A stretch of 64,000 nucleotides of DNA from Scolanthus callimorphus (lineage: Eukaryota > Cnidaria > Anthozoa > Actiniaria > Edwardsiidae). Each line of letters starts with the position of its first letter. The first letter of the stretch is position 1. The position numbers were made by a program, and so were the translations under genes. Of the stretch, positions 34,082 through 44,012 are shown one piece after another. Below the pieces are notes generated by a model. The model was not told where the DNA came from. It searched no databases and saw nothing but the letters and a program-made list of their open reading frames with translations. The stretch lies in assembly GCA_033964015.1 (NCBI GenBank), contig CM066915.1:12857573-12921572 (forward strand). Reading direction: 5' to 3'.

Positions 34082-34385
34082 TAATTTTTTAACGGTGACT
34101 ACCGAGCAGCACAAGGAGTGACACTTAAAGTTGTAAAAGTAATTTTCATTTAATTCCGACGCGTTTCGTCTCTAATGGAGACTTCTTCAGGGAATAACTT
34201 TTTACAACATGTATAAGGCATATATAACACGTAAATTACTAACGTGCCTGAAACTAATCTTCCTGCGGAAGTGACTAGCTATGCCGTACAGGACGTTCCT
34301 AAACGCCCAGTATGTTATTGTACGTGTTCTTGTAATAAGTTTTTGGGGGCCATACGATTAGCGCTAATCGTATGGCCCCCAAAAA
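34082..34385 (-). repeat. PLE terminal repeat, downstream copy
   Basis: It matches 38999-39285 over about 280 bp, including CGACGCGTTTCGTCTCTAAT and GGAGACTTCTTCAGG. On the minus strand this gives CTGAAGA, a stem GTCTC...GAGAC, then GAAAC, a hammerhead-like core. Its inner end is a perfect palindrome. Confidence 0.85.
34340..34385. repeat. 46-bp perfect palindrome
   Basis: Arms of 23 nt (TTTTTGGGGGCCATACGATT plus AGC, and its exact complement) meet at 34362/34363. In the upstream terminal repeat the same sequence is cut six bases into the second arm (near 39285). The palindrome probably arises where the 3' end of one unit abuts the start of an inverted or tandem terminal unit. Confidence 0.93.
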
Positions 34386-34391
34386 ACACGA

Positions 34392-34898
34392 TTATTTGCA
34401 AAGATTTGCTAGTGTAGTAGTAGATCTGTAGCTTACTATACAATCTAGATCTGGCAAATGATTCTGGATTATCCGCTTAATATTGGCGTGACTACAGTTA
34501 AAGGTAGACTTAAACACTACCAGTTTGCATTGACGCCGCTTAACTTTCCTTGTAAGCCAGCCAGCTCTATTACTGTACTTCACCTCTCTGAATAAGGGCA
34601 ACAGAAAGCGAACAGGGTACCCACGGAGTCTTAAGCGTTTCCAGAATTTCTCACGCGAGAGGCAAAATGCCTCAAACGTGGAACTGTGTCTGGTATAACG
34701 CATAAGCTCGCCCCTAATGAACGCTCTCTTATTGCTAGCAGGATGAAATGATTCAAAGGGTATGTACAGGTACTTATTGAGTGGCTTTTGGAAAGTGCTG
34801 AATTGCAAAGTGCTGAATTTAGCATCTTTGTAAAGGAATAAAATCCAGAAACGAAATACTACTATCATCAATAACATACGTAAGGTGGATACGATCAT
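34392..34898 (-). pseudogene. PLE C-terminal region after the reverse transcriptase
   Basis: The frame contains FSTFQKPLNKYLYIPFESFH, then KRAFIRGELMRYTRHSSTFE and REKFWKRLRLRGYPVRFLLP. These are typical of the conserved block between the Penelope reverse transcriptase thumb and the endonuclease. It ends at the palindrome without any GIY-YIG motif. It is separated from the reverse transcriptase by inserted DNA. Confidence 0.82.
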
Positions 34899-34959
34899 TT
34901 TTACTCATTCATGCGCGCGTAGCGCAAATGAAGGAGTATTGGTATGATGTGGGACTTCT

Positions 34960-35085
34960 GCGTTAGCACGATTCTGCGTTAGCACGATTCTGCGTTAGCA
35001 CAATTTCGATTCGATTTTACTTCAAGCAATTTCTAGCGATTCGATTTCACTTCAAGCAATTTCTAGCGATTGTAATCTAGCGACA
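34960..35085. repeat. short tandem repeats (16 bp and 34 bp)
   Basis: GATTCTGCGTTAGCAC repeats about three times at 34955-35000. GATTTTACTTCAAGCAATTT with CTAGCGATTC repeats twice at 35012-35072. Confidence 0.7.
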
Positions 35086-35111
35086 CTTGCACGATTCCTA
35101 ATAAAAGAAAA

Positions 35112-35200
35112 AGAAATCATAATGCGCGCCCAGCCTGAAGTCGAACCCGTAACCTTTCAATTTGCAACCTGACGCTCAACACATTGCGCCAAACAGCGAA
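35112..35200 (-). other. tRNA-like / pol III promoter-like sequence (tRNA pseudogene or SINE)
   Basis: On the minus strand, TGGCGCAATGTGTTGAGCG resembles a tRNA D-arm and A box, and GGGTTCGACTTC resembles a T-arm B box. They are spaced as in a tRNA. The anticodon arm (around TTGCAAA) pairs poorly and the acceptor stem is not convincing. It is more likely a decayed tRNA or the head of a SINE than a working tRNA gene. Confidence 0.4.
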
Positions 35201-35918
35201 AGATAGCTCTGCAATTTATCTGGGTCAATCTAGACGACAAAGCATCTAGACGACAAAGCATCATGGGTATTTTAAATAATGGAGGCCGGAAGCGAGAACG
35301 ATTTTCAAGTACTTTCCAGGTTCAAGTATTTATTAACACCAAAGAATTTACAAAAAGTCGAAAGAAGAAAGCTAATTGAAGAAGTGAGAGTATGCACTAC
35401 ATCTTTAACGTGATAAAGGTGGACGGACAAGCTCGCTATTGCTTCTTGCAGCACAGAGAATTTAAGGTAAAATCTGTTTAAAATATTTGGAAAGAGAAAT
35501 AGAGAAGCTTCATTTTTATACTTGGAGTACAACGCCATATTCTTCTAATTGATTCGGATTTCTTTCGAAATAAATTCGCTGCATTTTAAAGGCTTATAAT
35601 GTTATAATTTATAAGTTATTGTAGCATTATAATGGAGGCTCAAAGTACTTGAAAACTGCTCATGAGCAGAATATAAACATCATCTGATTCTCACTAGGAG
35701 GAAAGTAATACTCAGCATCCCTGTTTTTGTTTAGGTATACAAATTCAGGTTGCAAGAGAATGGTATTTAAAAGCATCAACTATTTTCATGGATAAAATGC
35801 ATTGTTTTGTGTTATCCTAAATTCTTGCGATAGATTTTACGGTTTCAAAAAAGCCTGTGGATCATGGTTTTCACGTAATTTTTACTTGTAACATTTCAGA
35901 TTTCGTCATTTTCGAGTA
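35200..35918. other. AT-rich insert, no gene recognised
   Basis: Part of the DNA inserted within the PLE. A 77-codon minus-strand frame (35305-35538) has no recognisable family. Confidence 0.45.
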
Positions 35919-36182
35919 TATATAAGATTAGGACTCCATGCTGAACAATTAAGAAAAAAAATTGAGTGACAAGTTAAGAGGATCGGGAACACCAAAATTG
36001 GACCAGGCTGTAGACCGAATCCAATTTCATTGGTGTTTCTAGGAATTTTTATATTCATTTTTTTTTCTTAATTGAACAAGCATGGAGTCTTTCTATTTAT
36101 CAATGATATAGCATTCATACATAAACTTAAACTATCCAATTTCAAAATATTCGGGGCACTATCCAATTTAAAGATAATTGGA
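35919..36182. mobile_element. foldback MITE, copy 1 (CTCCATGCT family)
   Basis: GGACTCCATGCTGAACAATT near 35931 is the inverse of ...CAAGCATGGAGTC near 36082, giving a hairpin of about 160 bp. It is followed by an ATCCAATTTAAAGATAATTG tail. The same arrangement is found at 40562-40790. Confidence 0.75.
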
Positions 36183-36404
36183 TACTTCAGCAAAAATTCA
36201 AGAAAAATCAATCTGCAAGCACTATTGGATTGTGAGGTCATGTGTATGCTTGTCATGCCCATGCTAGGGGTAAACCAACTGGAGGTCTTTTTCAAAGGCA
36301 GGATACAACAATATTTGGAAAAAAATCAGAGACATTTTCTTGAATTGCCAATATCTTCCATGTGGCTACTGATGAGAACAGACCACATGCCTGTACCCAG
36401 TATT

Positions 36405-36720
36405 CTCCTAGGGGGGAGACTCCCCTATTTTTTGCAGGGGTGCTCCTAATTGTCTTTCATATTACGAGGGAAAATATGTCTGAAATTCAGGCCACCAACA
36501 AGTGTGATTTGCTTCATTTGCTAGAAGGGGCCTCTAAGAGGTACCTATCTAAGTTTTCAAATTTTACCTAGCCTGCGTAGCGGCTGTAAAGGGAAGGGGA
36601 GGTAGTCAGGGTGAGCAAAAACCGGAAATAGTGCAGGCCTCAAGGCTACCCAGGCTAAATTTTACCCCCTAAAAGGTACCAGAGGCTGCCCCAAAAATAG
36701 GGGAGTCTTCCCCCAGGGAG
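36405..36720. mobile_element. 316-bp MITE with 35-bp inverted ends
   Basis: Left end CTCCTAGGGGGGAGACTCCC is mirrored by ...GGGGAGTCTTCCCCCAGGGAG on the right. TATT flanks both sides (36401-36404, 36721-36724). A smaller element is nested inside at 36569-36657. Confidence 0.8.
36569..36657. mobile_element. 89-bp MULE-like MITE nested in another MITE
   Basis: It begins TAGCCTGCGTAGCGGC and ends GGCTACCCAGGCTA, flanked by a 9-bp duplication AATTTTACC (36560-36568 and 36658-36666). The same ends (AGCCTGCGTAGC / GCTATGCAGGCT) and a 9-bp duplication occur at 57268-57463. Nine-bp duplications are typical of Mutator-like transposons. Confidence 0.82.
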
Positions 36721-36779
36721 TATTTCAACATTTGAAAAATTATCCATTCACTAATTCCAAATTCATGAATGAGTTGGCT

Positions 36780-38029
36780 CATAGAGCCCTTTGATTGCTA
36801 TTGAGACAGCCGAGAAACTCCAATAAAGTATCTTTAGGGCCATCCCAGATAAGGAATATGTCATCAATAAACCGCTTGTAAAGCACAATGTTACTTGAAA
36901 ATTGGTCTACGACATCCTTTTCCAAATAGTACATGAATGCATTAGCGGCTGTGACGGCAAAGGGGTACCCATAGCTATCCCAAAAGTCTGATGATAAACA
37001 TCTTCGCTAAACGCGGTTTCAAGAAAATTATTCTCAAACACCAATCTAGAGAACTGAATCAAAAGAGGAGTTTCAGGTGCTTTTGCCGCGCGCAGCAAAA
37101 GATCAAGAGCGATTATCGCCTTCTTAATGTCAACATTAGGATAAAGGCTGATTACATCAGCTGTGACAAGAAAGCAATTAGGCGGCAGCCTGATAGACTC
37201 CAATAGTAGAATCAATTCTCCAGAATCCCTAAGAACAGTGGGCATTTTAAGCCTAGGCTTTACAAATTCATCAACAAAGATGCTCAGAGGCCTAGTGATG
37301 TAACTATGCGAAGCGGCAATAGGTCTACCCACCATGGGGTTTTTGTGAATCTTAGGAATGATGTAAAATTTAGCAGGAGAAATAAAATGATCGTAACTGC
37401 GCAAGAATTTTTCGGCATTGTCAGTTATAAAACTTTCATAAGTACGCATTAACTTTTCGCGAGTGCTGATTACGTGACGGTGTTTCAAACCCCATTCCTC
37501 TAAAGTGACGATAGAATACGATTGCCTGTCATTCAGCTGTCTAAGAGTCTCAGTCCTTACCCAATCAGTAGAAACAAGCGCTGGGCCGAGATTTTTATCT
37601 GTACCCAGAACGCGGATAGATTCGTCTGTTTTGATAAGTCTGAGTTCAGTCACGATCCACCGAAGAAAGGTTATTCCTCCAATGTGGTTTGTTAATGCTG
37701 ATGTTTTGCCGTAAATCCTTACGAATACTGCACAGCTTGTCCTCAAGATCTGGATTCTCGCGTGGGGGATTCCAGTCTGATTTAACATAAAGTCTCGGGT
37801 TGAAATCTGGATCATCCGGCTCTCCCCGAAATCTATCATGTAGTCGGACGCTGCTACAGAAGCTCTGAATTTGCGCTTCAAAGACATACAGGCAAGGACG
37901 TTTAAGCGTGGGCCTAAATTTAAGTCCCATTCCGATGATCCTGGCCTGGCGATCAGTCAAACGCGTAGAAGTGAAATTGTGGAATTCCGAATTACGTGGC
38001 AGGAGGTCGAATAAGGGTCGTTTAGCCAT
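36780..38029 (-). pseudogene. Penelope-type reverse transcriptase
   Basis: An N-terminal PLE motif, LTDRQARIIGMGLKFRPTLK, starts the 38029 frame. The core follows in another frame: LGTDKNLGPALVS, KFYIIPKIHKNPMVGRPIAA, FLVTADVISLYPNVDI and QTFGIAMGTP. After a further frameshift near 36962, the catalytic FIDDIFLIW lies at about 36855-36880. Similarity to the family is lost near 36790, where inserted DNA begins. Such enzymes, related to telomerase reverse transcriptase, copy the element RNA at chromosomal ends or nicks. Confidence 0.9.
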
Positions 38030-38064
38030 TGAGTAGAGCCATTTCTCGCGAGCGGTTCTACTAT

Positions 38065-39001
38065 CTATGTTCCGTGGCCGGAATCTCGGCCTCGCAAGTT
38101 TTTTGACATGGATACTCGCCGACCACTACGACCCTTTCTGCCTGTGGAAGAAGGTCCAGCTGCGTTCTTGTTTACATTGGTCGGTTTGCGGCTTTGGCGA
38201 CCGCCTGATGGATTTTTCTTTGTGCCACCAAGACGTACAACCTCAGCCTTCACAATTTCCCGTATAGATTCCTCGGTTAACTTGAACTCGGTCTCCATAT
38301 GGGAACCCGACTTGGCCTCCTTCTCTTCCTTTTCCAGAGCTGTTTTAAGAGCTTGCGAGGTTTTTAGAGCTGTGCACTCAAAATAGAAATCCTCCACAAA
38401 CTTGACGGCAGCTTCGGCCATCAAATTGGCTCTCTCCGCAGACTTTTTCGTCCTTTAGTGGGAAAGAAGACCTCCACTTGGCTATTGCAGAGTCCAGATT
38501 ATTCTGAACCTGAGCGATTGAGGCCTGGAGTTTTGGAATTTCCTCTCGCTGGCTTGTGATAGCTGCGTCCAGAAGCTTGAACTCTGCTTCGCGGAGAATA
38601 CCATCAAACTTCTCCTGGAGCTCGTCGGACTTGCCTTTGGCGATGACTCGACGAATCTTCAGGCCCTTTGGAACTTGGCTAACTGTTGCCTTCTCCTCCA
38701 AGAATAGAACTCGAGCGCGGGCGCTCGAAAGGGCTTTTTCTGCCTCAATTTTTGCATGGACTTTCTTCTTGAGAATGTCTTTAAATGCCGCGTCTATTCT
38801 TGGAGAGCTCTCTTGTTTTGCCGATTGATCACAGTCGCTACGGTTTTCTGAGACGGTTTTCTCTCTAGCATTCGACTGCCTTTCCAAGGAAGCATCCCTG
38901 CTCCTCTGTCTTGTAGAGAGAGAAAGTTTGGTTTTCGGCTCCTTGGCTTCAGATCGGCGTTGGTCCTCCATAATGTGGCTTCTTCTAGGTAGATAATACA
39001 A
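38065..39001 (-). pseudogene. PLE upstream coiled-coil ORF, frameshifted
   Basis: Two overlapping minus-strand frames (38378-39001 and 38065-38424) form one protein-like region. It has a charged N-terminus, long helices (EKFDGILREAEFKLLDAAIT) and a basic Ser/Gly-rich tail (GRKGRSGRRVSMSKNLRGRD). Such a region precedes the reverse transcriptase in some PLEs. The role is unknown, possibly RNA binding. The frame changes near 38390-38420. Confidence 0.65.
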
Positions 39002-39285
39002 TTTTTTTAACGGTGACTAGCGAGCAGCACAAGGAGTGACACTTGAAGTTGTAAAAGTAATTTTCATTTAATTCCGACGCGTTTCGCCTCTAATGGAGAC
39101 TTCTTCAGAGAATAACTTTTTACAACATGTATAAGGCATATATAACACGTAAATTACTAACGTGCCTGAAACTAATCTTCCTGCGGAAGTGACTAGCTAT
39201 GCCGTACAGGACGTTCCTAAACGCCCAGTATGTTATTGTACGTGTTCTTGTAATAAGTTTTTTGGGGGCCATACGATTAGCGCTA
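38999..39285 (-). repeat. PLE terminal repeat, upstream copy
   Basis: It is nearly identical to 34082-34367, with a few substitutions (for example CGTTTCGCC for CGTTTCGTC). It ends at CTAATGATTC, where the palindrome of the other copy is cut short. Confidence 0.87.
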
Positions 39286-39287
39286 AT

Positions 39288-39820
39288 GATTCAGAGTTTT
39301 TTCGCGCCCCGGCGGCTGGCTTACGATCGTTTTGTTGTTTGTTTGAGGATTCAGTGAAATACCGTCTCACTTTTATGCAAAAAACTATGCAGCGCAGTTT
39401 CCAAACGCCTCCGGACTTCCGATTTTGGCAAAGGTACAGTATTTTTTAAATTTACTAACCTGTAATTCTCAGAATTTCAAATTATTTTATTAATTTCGCT
39501 CGAGGAGAAGCTTAACTGAGGAGACAAACTGACTGAGGAGAGAAGCTACAACTCTTGAATGCTTGATTATTTGTAGGTTCCCAAGATATTTTCTGGTTAT
39601 GATAGGGTGTGCTTCACGGTCATATAACAGGCAAGTGGAGAATTTAATCAAAGACAAATCAATCCTCAGTTGTAGGGCAAAGTGAGTTTATGTTGTAGGG
39701 TTAAGTTTTTAATAGGCAAACTTTACATTTCTTTTTGTTCTGTCATGGTTCAGCTAAATTTCCCTTTTGACTGGAAAAAGTGTCCAGAGAAACTGAAACT
39801 GTAAATGAAATGTCTAACAA
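39288..39820. other. spacer, no gene recognised
   Basis: AT-rich sequence containing short frames only, with no known motif. Confidence 0.45.
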
Positions 39821-39823
39821 TTA

Positions 39824-40309
39824 GGGACTGGTCATAAAGTACAAGGGGCCACAATGTTTTGCCTGCAAAAAGGGGTGGGCCAAAAAAAATTAAGCCATGC
39901 ATTTGGGGTGGGCCACATAGAAATCAAGCTGGCTTTTATTATGCCACCAGCCAGGTGCAATTTTCTATAACAACTATCTAATATAGAGCCTGGTAACTGT
40001 CTAATACAGCCTGATAGTCTGACAACAACTGCCTTGTGTCTTTTTATATGTCTTGCCTCCCAGTTTTTGGAGGCTATGGCCTTTTGCATATTCTAAGAAA
40101 AAGTAGAAAGGGAGTACAAGGGCAACAATAGCCTATTGTAGCTATTGTTGGGTCATTTATTTCTGCTCTATTGTTGGGTCATTTATTTCTGCTCTTGCAA
40201 ATAAGAGTGAGCCATTATATTGGCCAACAAGAGAGGGTGGGTCGCATGAAACGTTACTTGCTGTTATATCATTTTTTCGACCCACCCCCCCTGCACTAAG
40301 ACCAGTCCC
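39824..40309. mobile_element. 486-bp MITE (GGGACTGGTC ends)
   Basis: Left end GGGACTGGTCATAAAGTACA is mirrored by ...TGCACTAAGACCAGTCCC, with TTA on both sides (39821-39823, 40310-40312). Inside, ATTGTTGGGTCATTTATTTC is repeated in tandem near 40146-40195. Confidence 0.8.
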
Positions 40310-40561
40310 TTAGATTCAACGCGGCAAAAGTTGGACATCTGAAAACAGGCCTGAAAGTACTTAATAAAAACCAAAGTTGCTGGGAACTACTCACAAGTGC
40401 ATCATTCTTAGTTAAAGGGGATCGATTTTATTGAATTTAGTTTTCTTAGAACAAATACAATTTCCCTCATGATATTTGGCCTTTCAAGCTTGGGGTCTCT
40501 TGATGCAATATATTTCAGTTCAATAAAAACCACAGATAATTCATAGATAATTCACCATTTG

Positions 40562-40790
40562 TATATATAAGACTCCATGCTGTCCAATTAAGAAAAATTG
40601 GATGATTCAGAGGAACTCTAAAATTGGACGGACCGCAGGCCGAGTCCAATTTGGGGTTCCTAGGAATCATCCATTTTTCTTTATTGGACAAGCATGGATT
40701 CCTGTTATTTATTAAATATATAGTGAATGATAAAATGCAGAAATTGTCCAATTTCAGCACGTGCGATCCAATTTAAACATAATTGGACAG
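40562..40790. mobile_element. foldback MITE, copy 2 (CTCCATGCT family)
   Basis: GACTCCATGCTGTCCAATTA, with an AAAATTGGATGATTC arm, pairs with GAATCATCC and TTTATTGGACAAGCATGGA. It has the same layout as 35919-36182, including the trailing TCCAATTTAAACATAATTGG. Confidence 0.8.
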
Positions 40791-41990
40791 TTAATAACAT
40801 GGATTTCGCGCTGGCTATATAATTAAAAATAAATAACAACCTTCAATCATTTGTTCTGTGACTTGTTTAATTTTTCCTTGCAAAAAATGATAATAATGTT
40901 AATTAACGAAGAAATCAAAAACATCTTCGCTTGCGTTTCAAATGGGGAACACTGTGAGAATTTAGCTGGCACTCCCTGGCCCTGCAGTCACTCAATGGAA
41001 TATACTCAGTAATGACTGTAGCCAGAAACACATAAAATGTGTGGTTCCAGAAAGTATTTAAGGAAGGGATTCGAAATTCTAGAGCAATTTTCTTAAACTT
41101 TAACTTTAATTTAATTAATTGCCACTATCAAGCTAATCCGGCAATGGGTGGTTGACGACAATGTGCATGCGCGCGACAAGGAAAAAAATGCATTAATAAG
41201 TAAATAATAGATAAATAAATAAAATGAGTAAGATTAACCGATAAAAAAAATAGATCAAATAGTAATCATGTGCAGATGTCGTAGAACCGCCATTACCGAA
41301 TTAGCTTGCCAGGGAGGCTTGATGGGAACACAGGCAATAAAGGGGTGCCTGGAAAAATGCATTGAGGAAGGCTGTTCAAAACTAAGACAGACCTGACAAA
41401 AAGAGGACTTGTGGACATTTACAGTGGAGTAAATTCCATACAGATACTCAGCTATTTTCCTTTGGAAATTCCAGGGTGGGGAGAAGGGTGGGGAGATGAA
41501 AAATTGAAATTCTGCTGAAAAATGGAGGGGCTGCCCCTCCCTCCCTCAGCTCTGCCATCCATGTGGTATGGTTACTAAATACTTGCCAAGACAGAATTTT
41601 GTTCAAGGGTGCCCCTCTCCTCTGACCCCCCCCCCCCCCCCCCCCCCGAAAAAAAGTATTCTTCTGCAGTGGAATTTCCAATAAATTTTAAAAGGTATGA
41701 ATAAAAAGACCAAATTTGCAGGCATTTATTTAGGCATTTATCGCGTTCAATATAACACCGAGTTAAGACTATAGCCCTCCCTTCGAATTGTTCGCTTTCA
41801 TTGTTTAAGTGCCACCGAAAACAGCAGAAATTTAACCAACTTCCCCCGAACGGATTTTCACACGCATTTCTCACAATATGTTCCTGAGAATTTGCTGTAT
41901 AAAAATCCCATGTTGCATTTTTTCCAGGTTAAAAGCTAAATTGACAGGTCTAAATCTGTCATTTCTGTGTTACACCTTCCTACCCATAGC
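40791..41990. other. spacer with a MITE-like motif and a 22-base C run
   Basis: AAAATGTGTGGTTCCAGAAA at 41034 resembles the end of the MITE at 49216-49357. A run of about 22 C lies at 41627-41647. No coding region is recognised. Confidence 0.5.
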
Positions 41991-42003
41991 TTGACCGAGG
42001 TAA

Positions 42004-42193
42004 GGGGCCGACCATTTGACGTTTGTGGGGGGTGTTTTTTTTTTTGTCAGTGCAAGATTTTTTTTATAACTATGTTATGCGGTGAAATTTTTTTTCCCAA
42101 TAAGAAAAAAAGTGTTTTAGTCACCATTTTGCTGTGTAGGAATTTTTTTGCAAGAATTTTTCAAAAAAGCCCCAAGAGTTAAATGGTCGCCCC
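42004..42193. mobile_element. 190-bp MITE upstream of the LicD-like gene
   Basis: GGGGCCGACCATTTGACGTT on the left is mirrored by AGTTAAATGGTCGCCCC on the right, with TAA target duplications (42001-42003, 42194-42196). T-rich inside, no ORF. It lies about 90 bp upstream of a TATA box. Confidence 0.82.
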
Positions 42194-42283
42194 TAATGTG
42201 CTTCTAGACAAACTTATACGTGATACGCTTGCGTGAGATGTGTGTATTTCAACAACTCTATTCCCCACTTAGAAGGTGACTGA

Positions 42284-42292
42284 CTATAAATA
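42284..42292 (+). promoter_or_regulatory. candidate TATA box of the LicD-like gene
   Basis: CTATAAATA lies 97 bp upstream of the first ATG of the LicD-like frame (42389). A transcription start near 42315 would be expected. The call rests on motif and position only. Confidence 0.5.
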
Positions 42293-42388
42293 GGCGCTTA
42301 ACGAATATTGCTTTCGCATTGAGTTTCTGCTTTTGTGTTGCTCGTGTCTCTCTTCGTCTTTAGGCGAACAAAGTTGTGGCCTTTGGAA

Positions 42389-44012
42389 ATGCGTTGGAAA
42401 TGTTCTTACGTTCGACTTGCTGTACTCCTCATAATTATATGTGTTTTATTAGTTGTTGCGGTTTACTTGCCCGATGCGAACCTGATTATACGGCCAAGTA
42501 TCAAATCTGAAAAGTCTATACGAACACACAAGTGCAACACCTCGAGGAATGTCGAAGGAAAACATCTAACGAAAATACAAGAATTGCAAAGTGTTTCGTT
42601 TTCGAGATTCCGAAGATAATGTTCTTGATATCTGCGGTGCGGACAGCCCTATTTTAGGACAAGACATTTGCGATGAAAACATAGCGCATGTAGTTATGCT
42701 TGATAATGGTCACTGGGCTTACCAAGGAACAATAGCGTATCCGTACGTTGAGCGCACTATGCAGTTCTGCCTCCATACAGTCACTAATTTTCTAGATTCT
42801 AAACGAATTCCATATTTTGTAGACGCCGGCGTGGCACTGGGAGCGATCAAAGTGCGAGGCCTATTTCCTTGGGACGCGGGCGATGTAGACATGTTTGTAT
42901 ATTATGAGAATCTAACTGCTTTTTATCCTGTGATGGACAAGTATGCGATAGATAACAGTTTTACGGCATTTCATCTAGCGGATCAAGTGCAATTCTATTG
43001 TGTTCCACCTCGTATTGGAAGAAAAATAGGCGGAGGTCTTTCGTTGTTTGTACATCCTGGAAAACCAGAAAAAGGACGGGAGTTTATTAAGATAAAGACT
43101 AACGGGCGCTTGATTTCGTATGGAAAGGATATTTTTAAGGTTACTGAGGACCTTCGCAGCACGTCCTCGGAAAAAACAATAATACACGTCCTTAGTTTAA
43201 CCAAAACATGTCAACCTATATATCGTTGGAAAGCTTATAGAATGGACTAGCGGGCTATGGCAAAAAAGAAATCTCTTTTTGATATCTGTATTTTTTTTAA
43301 AGCATTGATTGAATATTTTGGTGTGCCATTTTCACGAGCTAACGCTGTCGAACTACTGGACCTTGACTCCCAAGTAACATATTATTTTAATCCTTAAAGG
43401 TGTTTCTCAAAAACCGTGTCTGCGTTTTTTAAAATTTTGTCTAGTTCAAAAGTTATGAATTTTTAAAATTTTTAGAGCGTGAAAATTCAATAAAATTTGA
43501 CCTTCAAAATTTAAAAGTTTGATAACTTTTGAACAAAGCAAATTTTAAAAATCGCAGACACGGTTTTTGAGAAACACCTTTAAGGATTAAAACAATGTGT
43601 TACTTGGGAGTCAAGGTCCAGCTGTTCGACAGGGTTATCTCTTGAAAATGTCACGGACGATTTTTTTATAACACCTTTAAAAAAATTATATTATGAAAAA
43701 ATTATTTCTTTTTGCCATAGCCCGCTAGTCCATTCCATAAGCTTTCCAACGATATATAGGTTGATATGTTTTCGTTAAAGTAAGGACGTGTATGATTGTT
43801 TTTCGAGCACGTGCGCGAAGGTTCTCAGTAACCTTAAGACATGCCGTGGCTATTATACAGAATATTATTTACAACATCGAATGTATCGTGGTAACAAAAT
43901 TGCTCACTGTACACGAGAAGGCCACAACGCATGTCTGCCAGACTTTAGAACAGTAGGGCGTCTGAAGGGCACAGCGGGGACGTTCAAAGAGTTTTTCTGT
44001 AGAGATGCTTGA
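42389..44012 (+). pseudogene. LicD/fukutin-like membrane protein gene, frameshifted and interrupted
   Basis: From ATG 42389 a short cytoplasmic start is followed by a transmembrane helix (VRLAVLLIIICVLLVVAVYL), typical of type II Golgi proteins. A frameshift between 42570 and 42619 leads into the catalytic region, with YFVDAGVALGAIKVRGLFPW and DAGDVDMFV, the LicD nucleotidyltransferase-like motif. LicD, fukutin and FKRP proteins transfer phospho-sugars or alditol phosphates to glycans. The frame is cut at 43138 by a 695-bp palindromic element. In-frame C-terminal coding resumes at 43838 (CRGYYTEYYLQHRMYRGNKI, GHNACLPDFRT, TFKEFFCRDA). The real gene could be recent and the frameshift an assembly error, but the insertion itself is convincing. 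Confidence 0.72.
43139..43833. mobile_element. 695-bp palindromic MITE with TTAA target duplication
   Basis: The element starts GGTTACTGAGGACCTTCGC and ends GCGAAGGTTCTCAGTAACC, with TTAA on both sides (43135-43138 and 43834-43837). Nearly the whole length folds back: CCTTGACTCCCAAGTAACAT with GGTGTTTCTCAAAAACCGTG on the left, and the inverse near 43540-43620. TTAA duplications are the hallmark of piggyBac transposons. The apparent C-terminus of the upstream frame (RWKAYRMD) is encoded by this element, not by the gene. Confidence 0.87.

Larger units (their letters stand above)
34082..39287 (-). mobile_element. decayed Penelope-like retroelement (PLE)
   Basis: Direct terminal repeats of about 285-300 bp (34082-34385 and 38999-39285) flank, on the minus strand, a coiled-coil ORF, a Penelope-type reverse transcriptase and a conserved C-terminal region. 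A GIY-YIG endonuclease is not seen. The coding region is broken by frameshifts and by about 1.9 kb of inserted DNA (34899-36780) containing other MITEs. Confidence 0.85.

Noticed and set aside
34350..34380. Rho-independent transcription terminator at the perfect palindrome
   Set aside because: The sequence is from an animal genome and the palindrome coincides with a retroelement repeat boundary, so a bacterial-type terminator is not meaningful.
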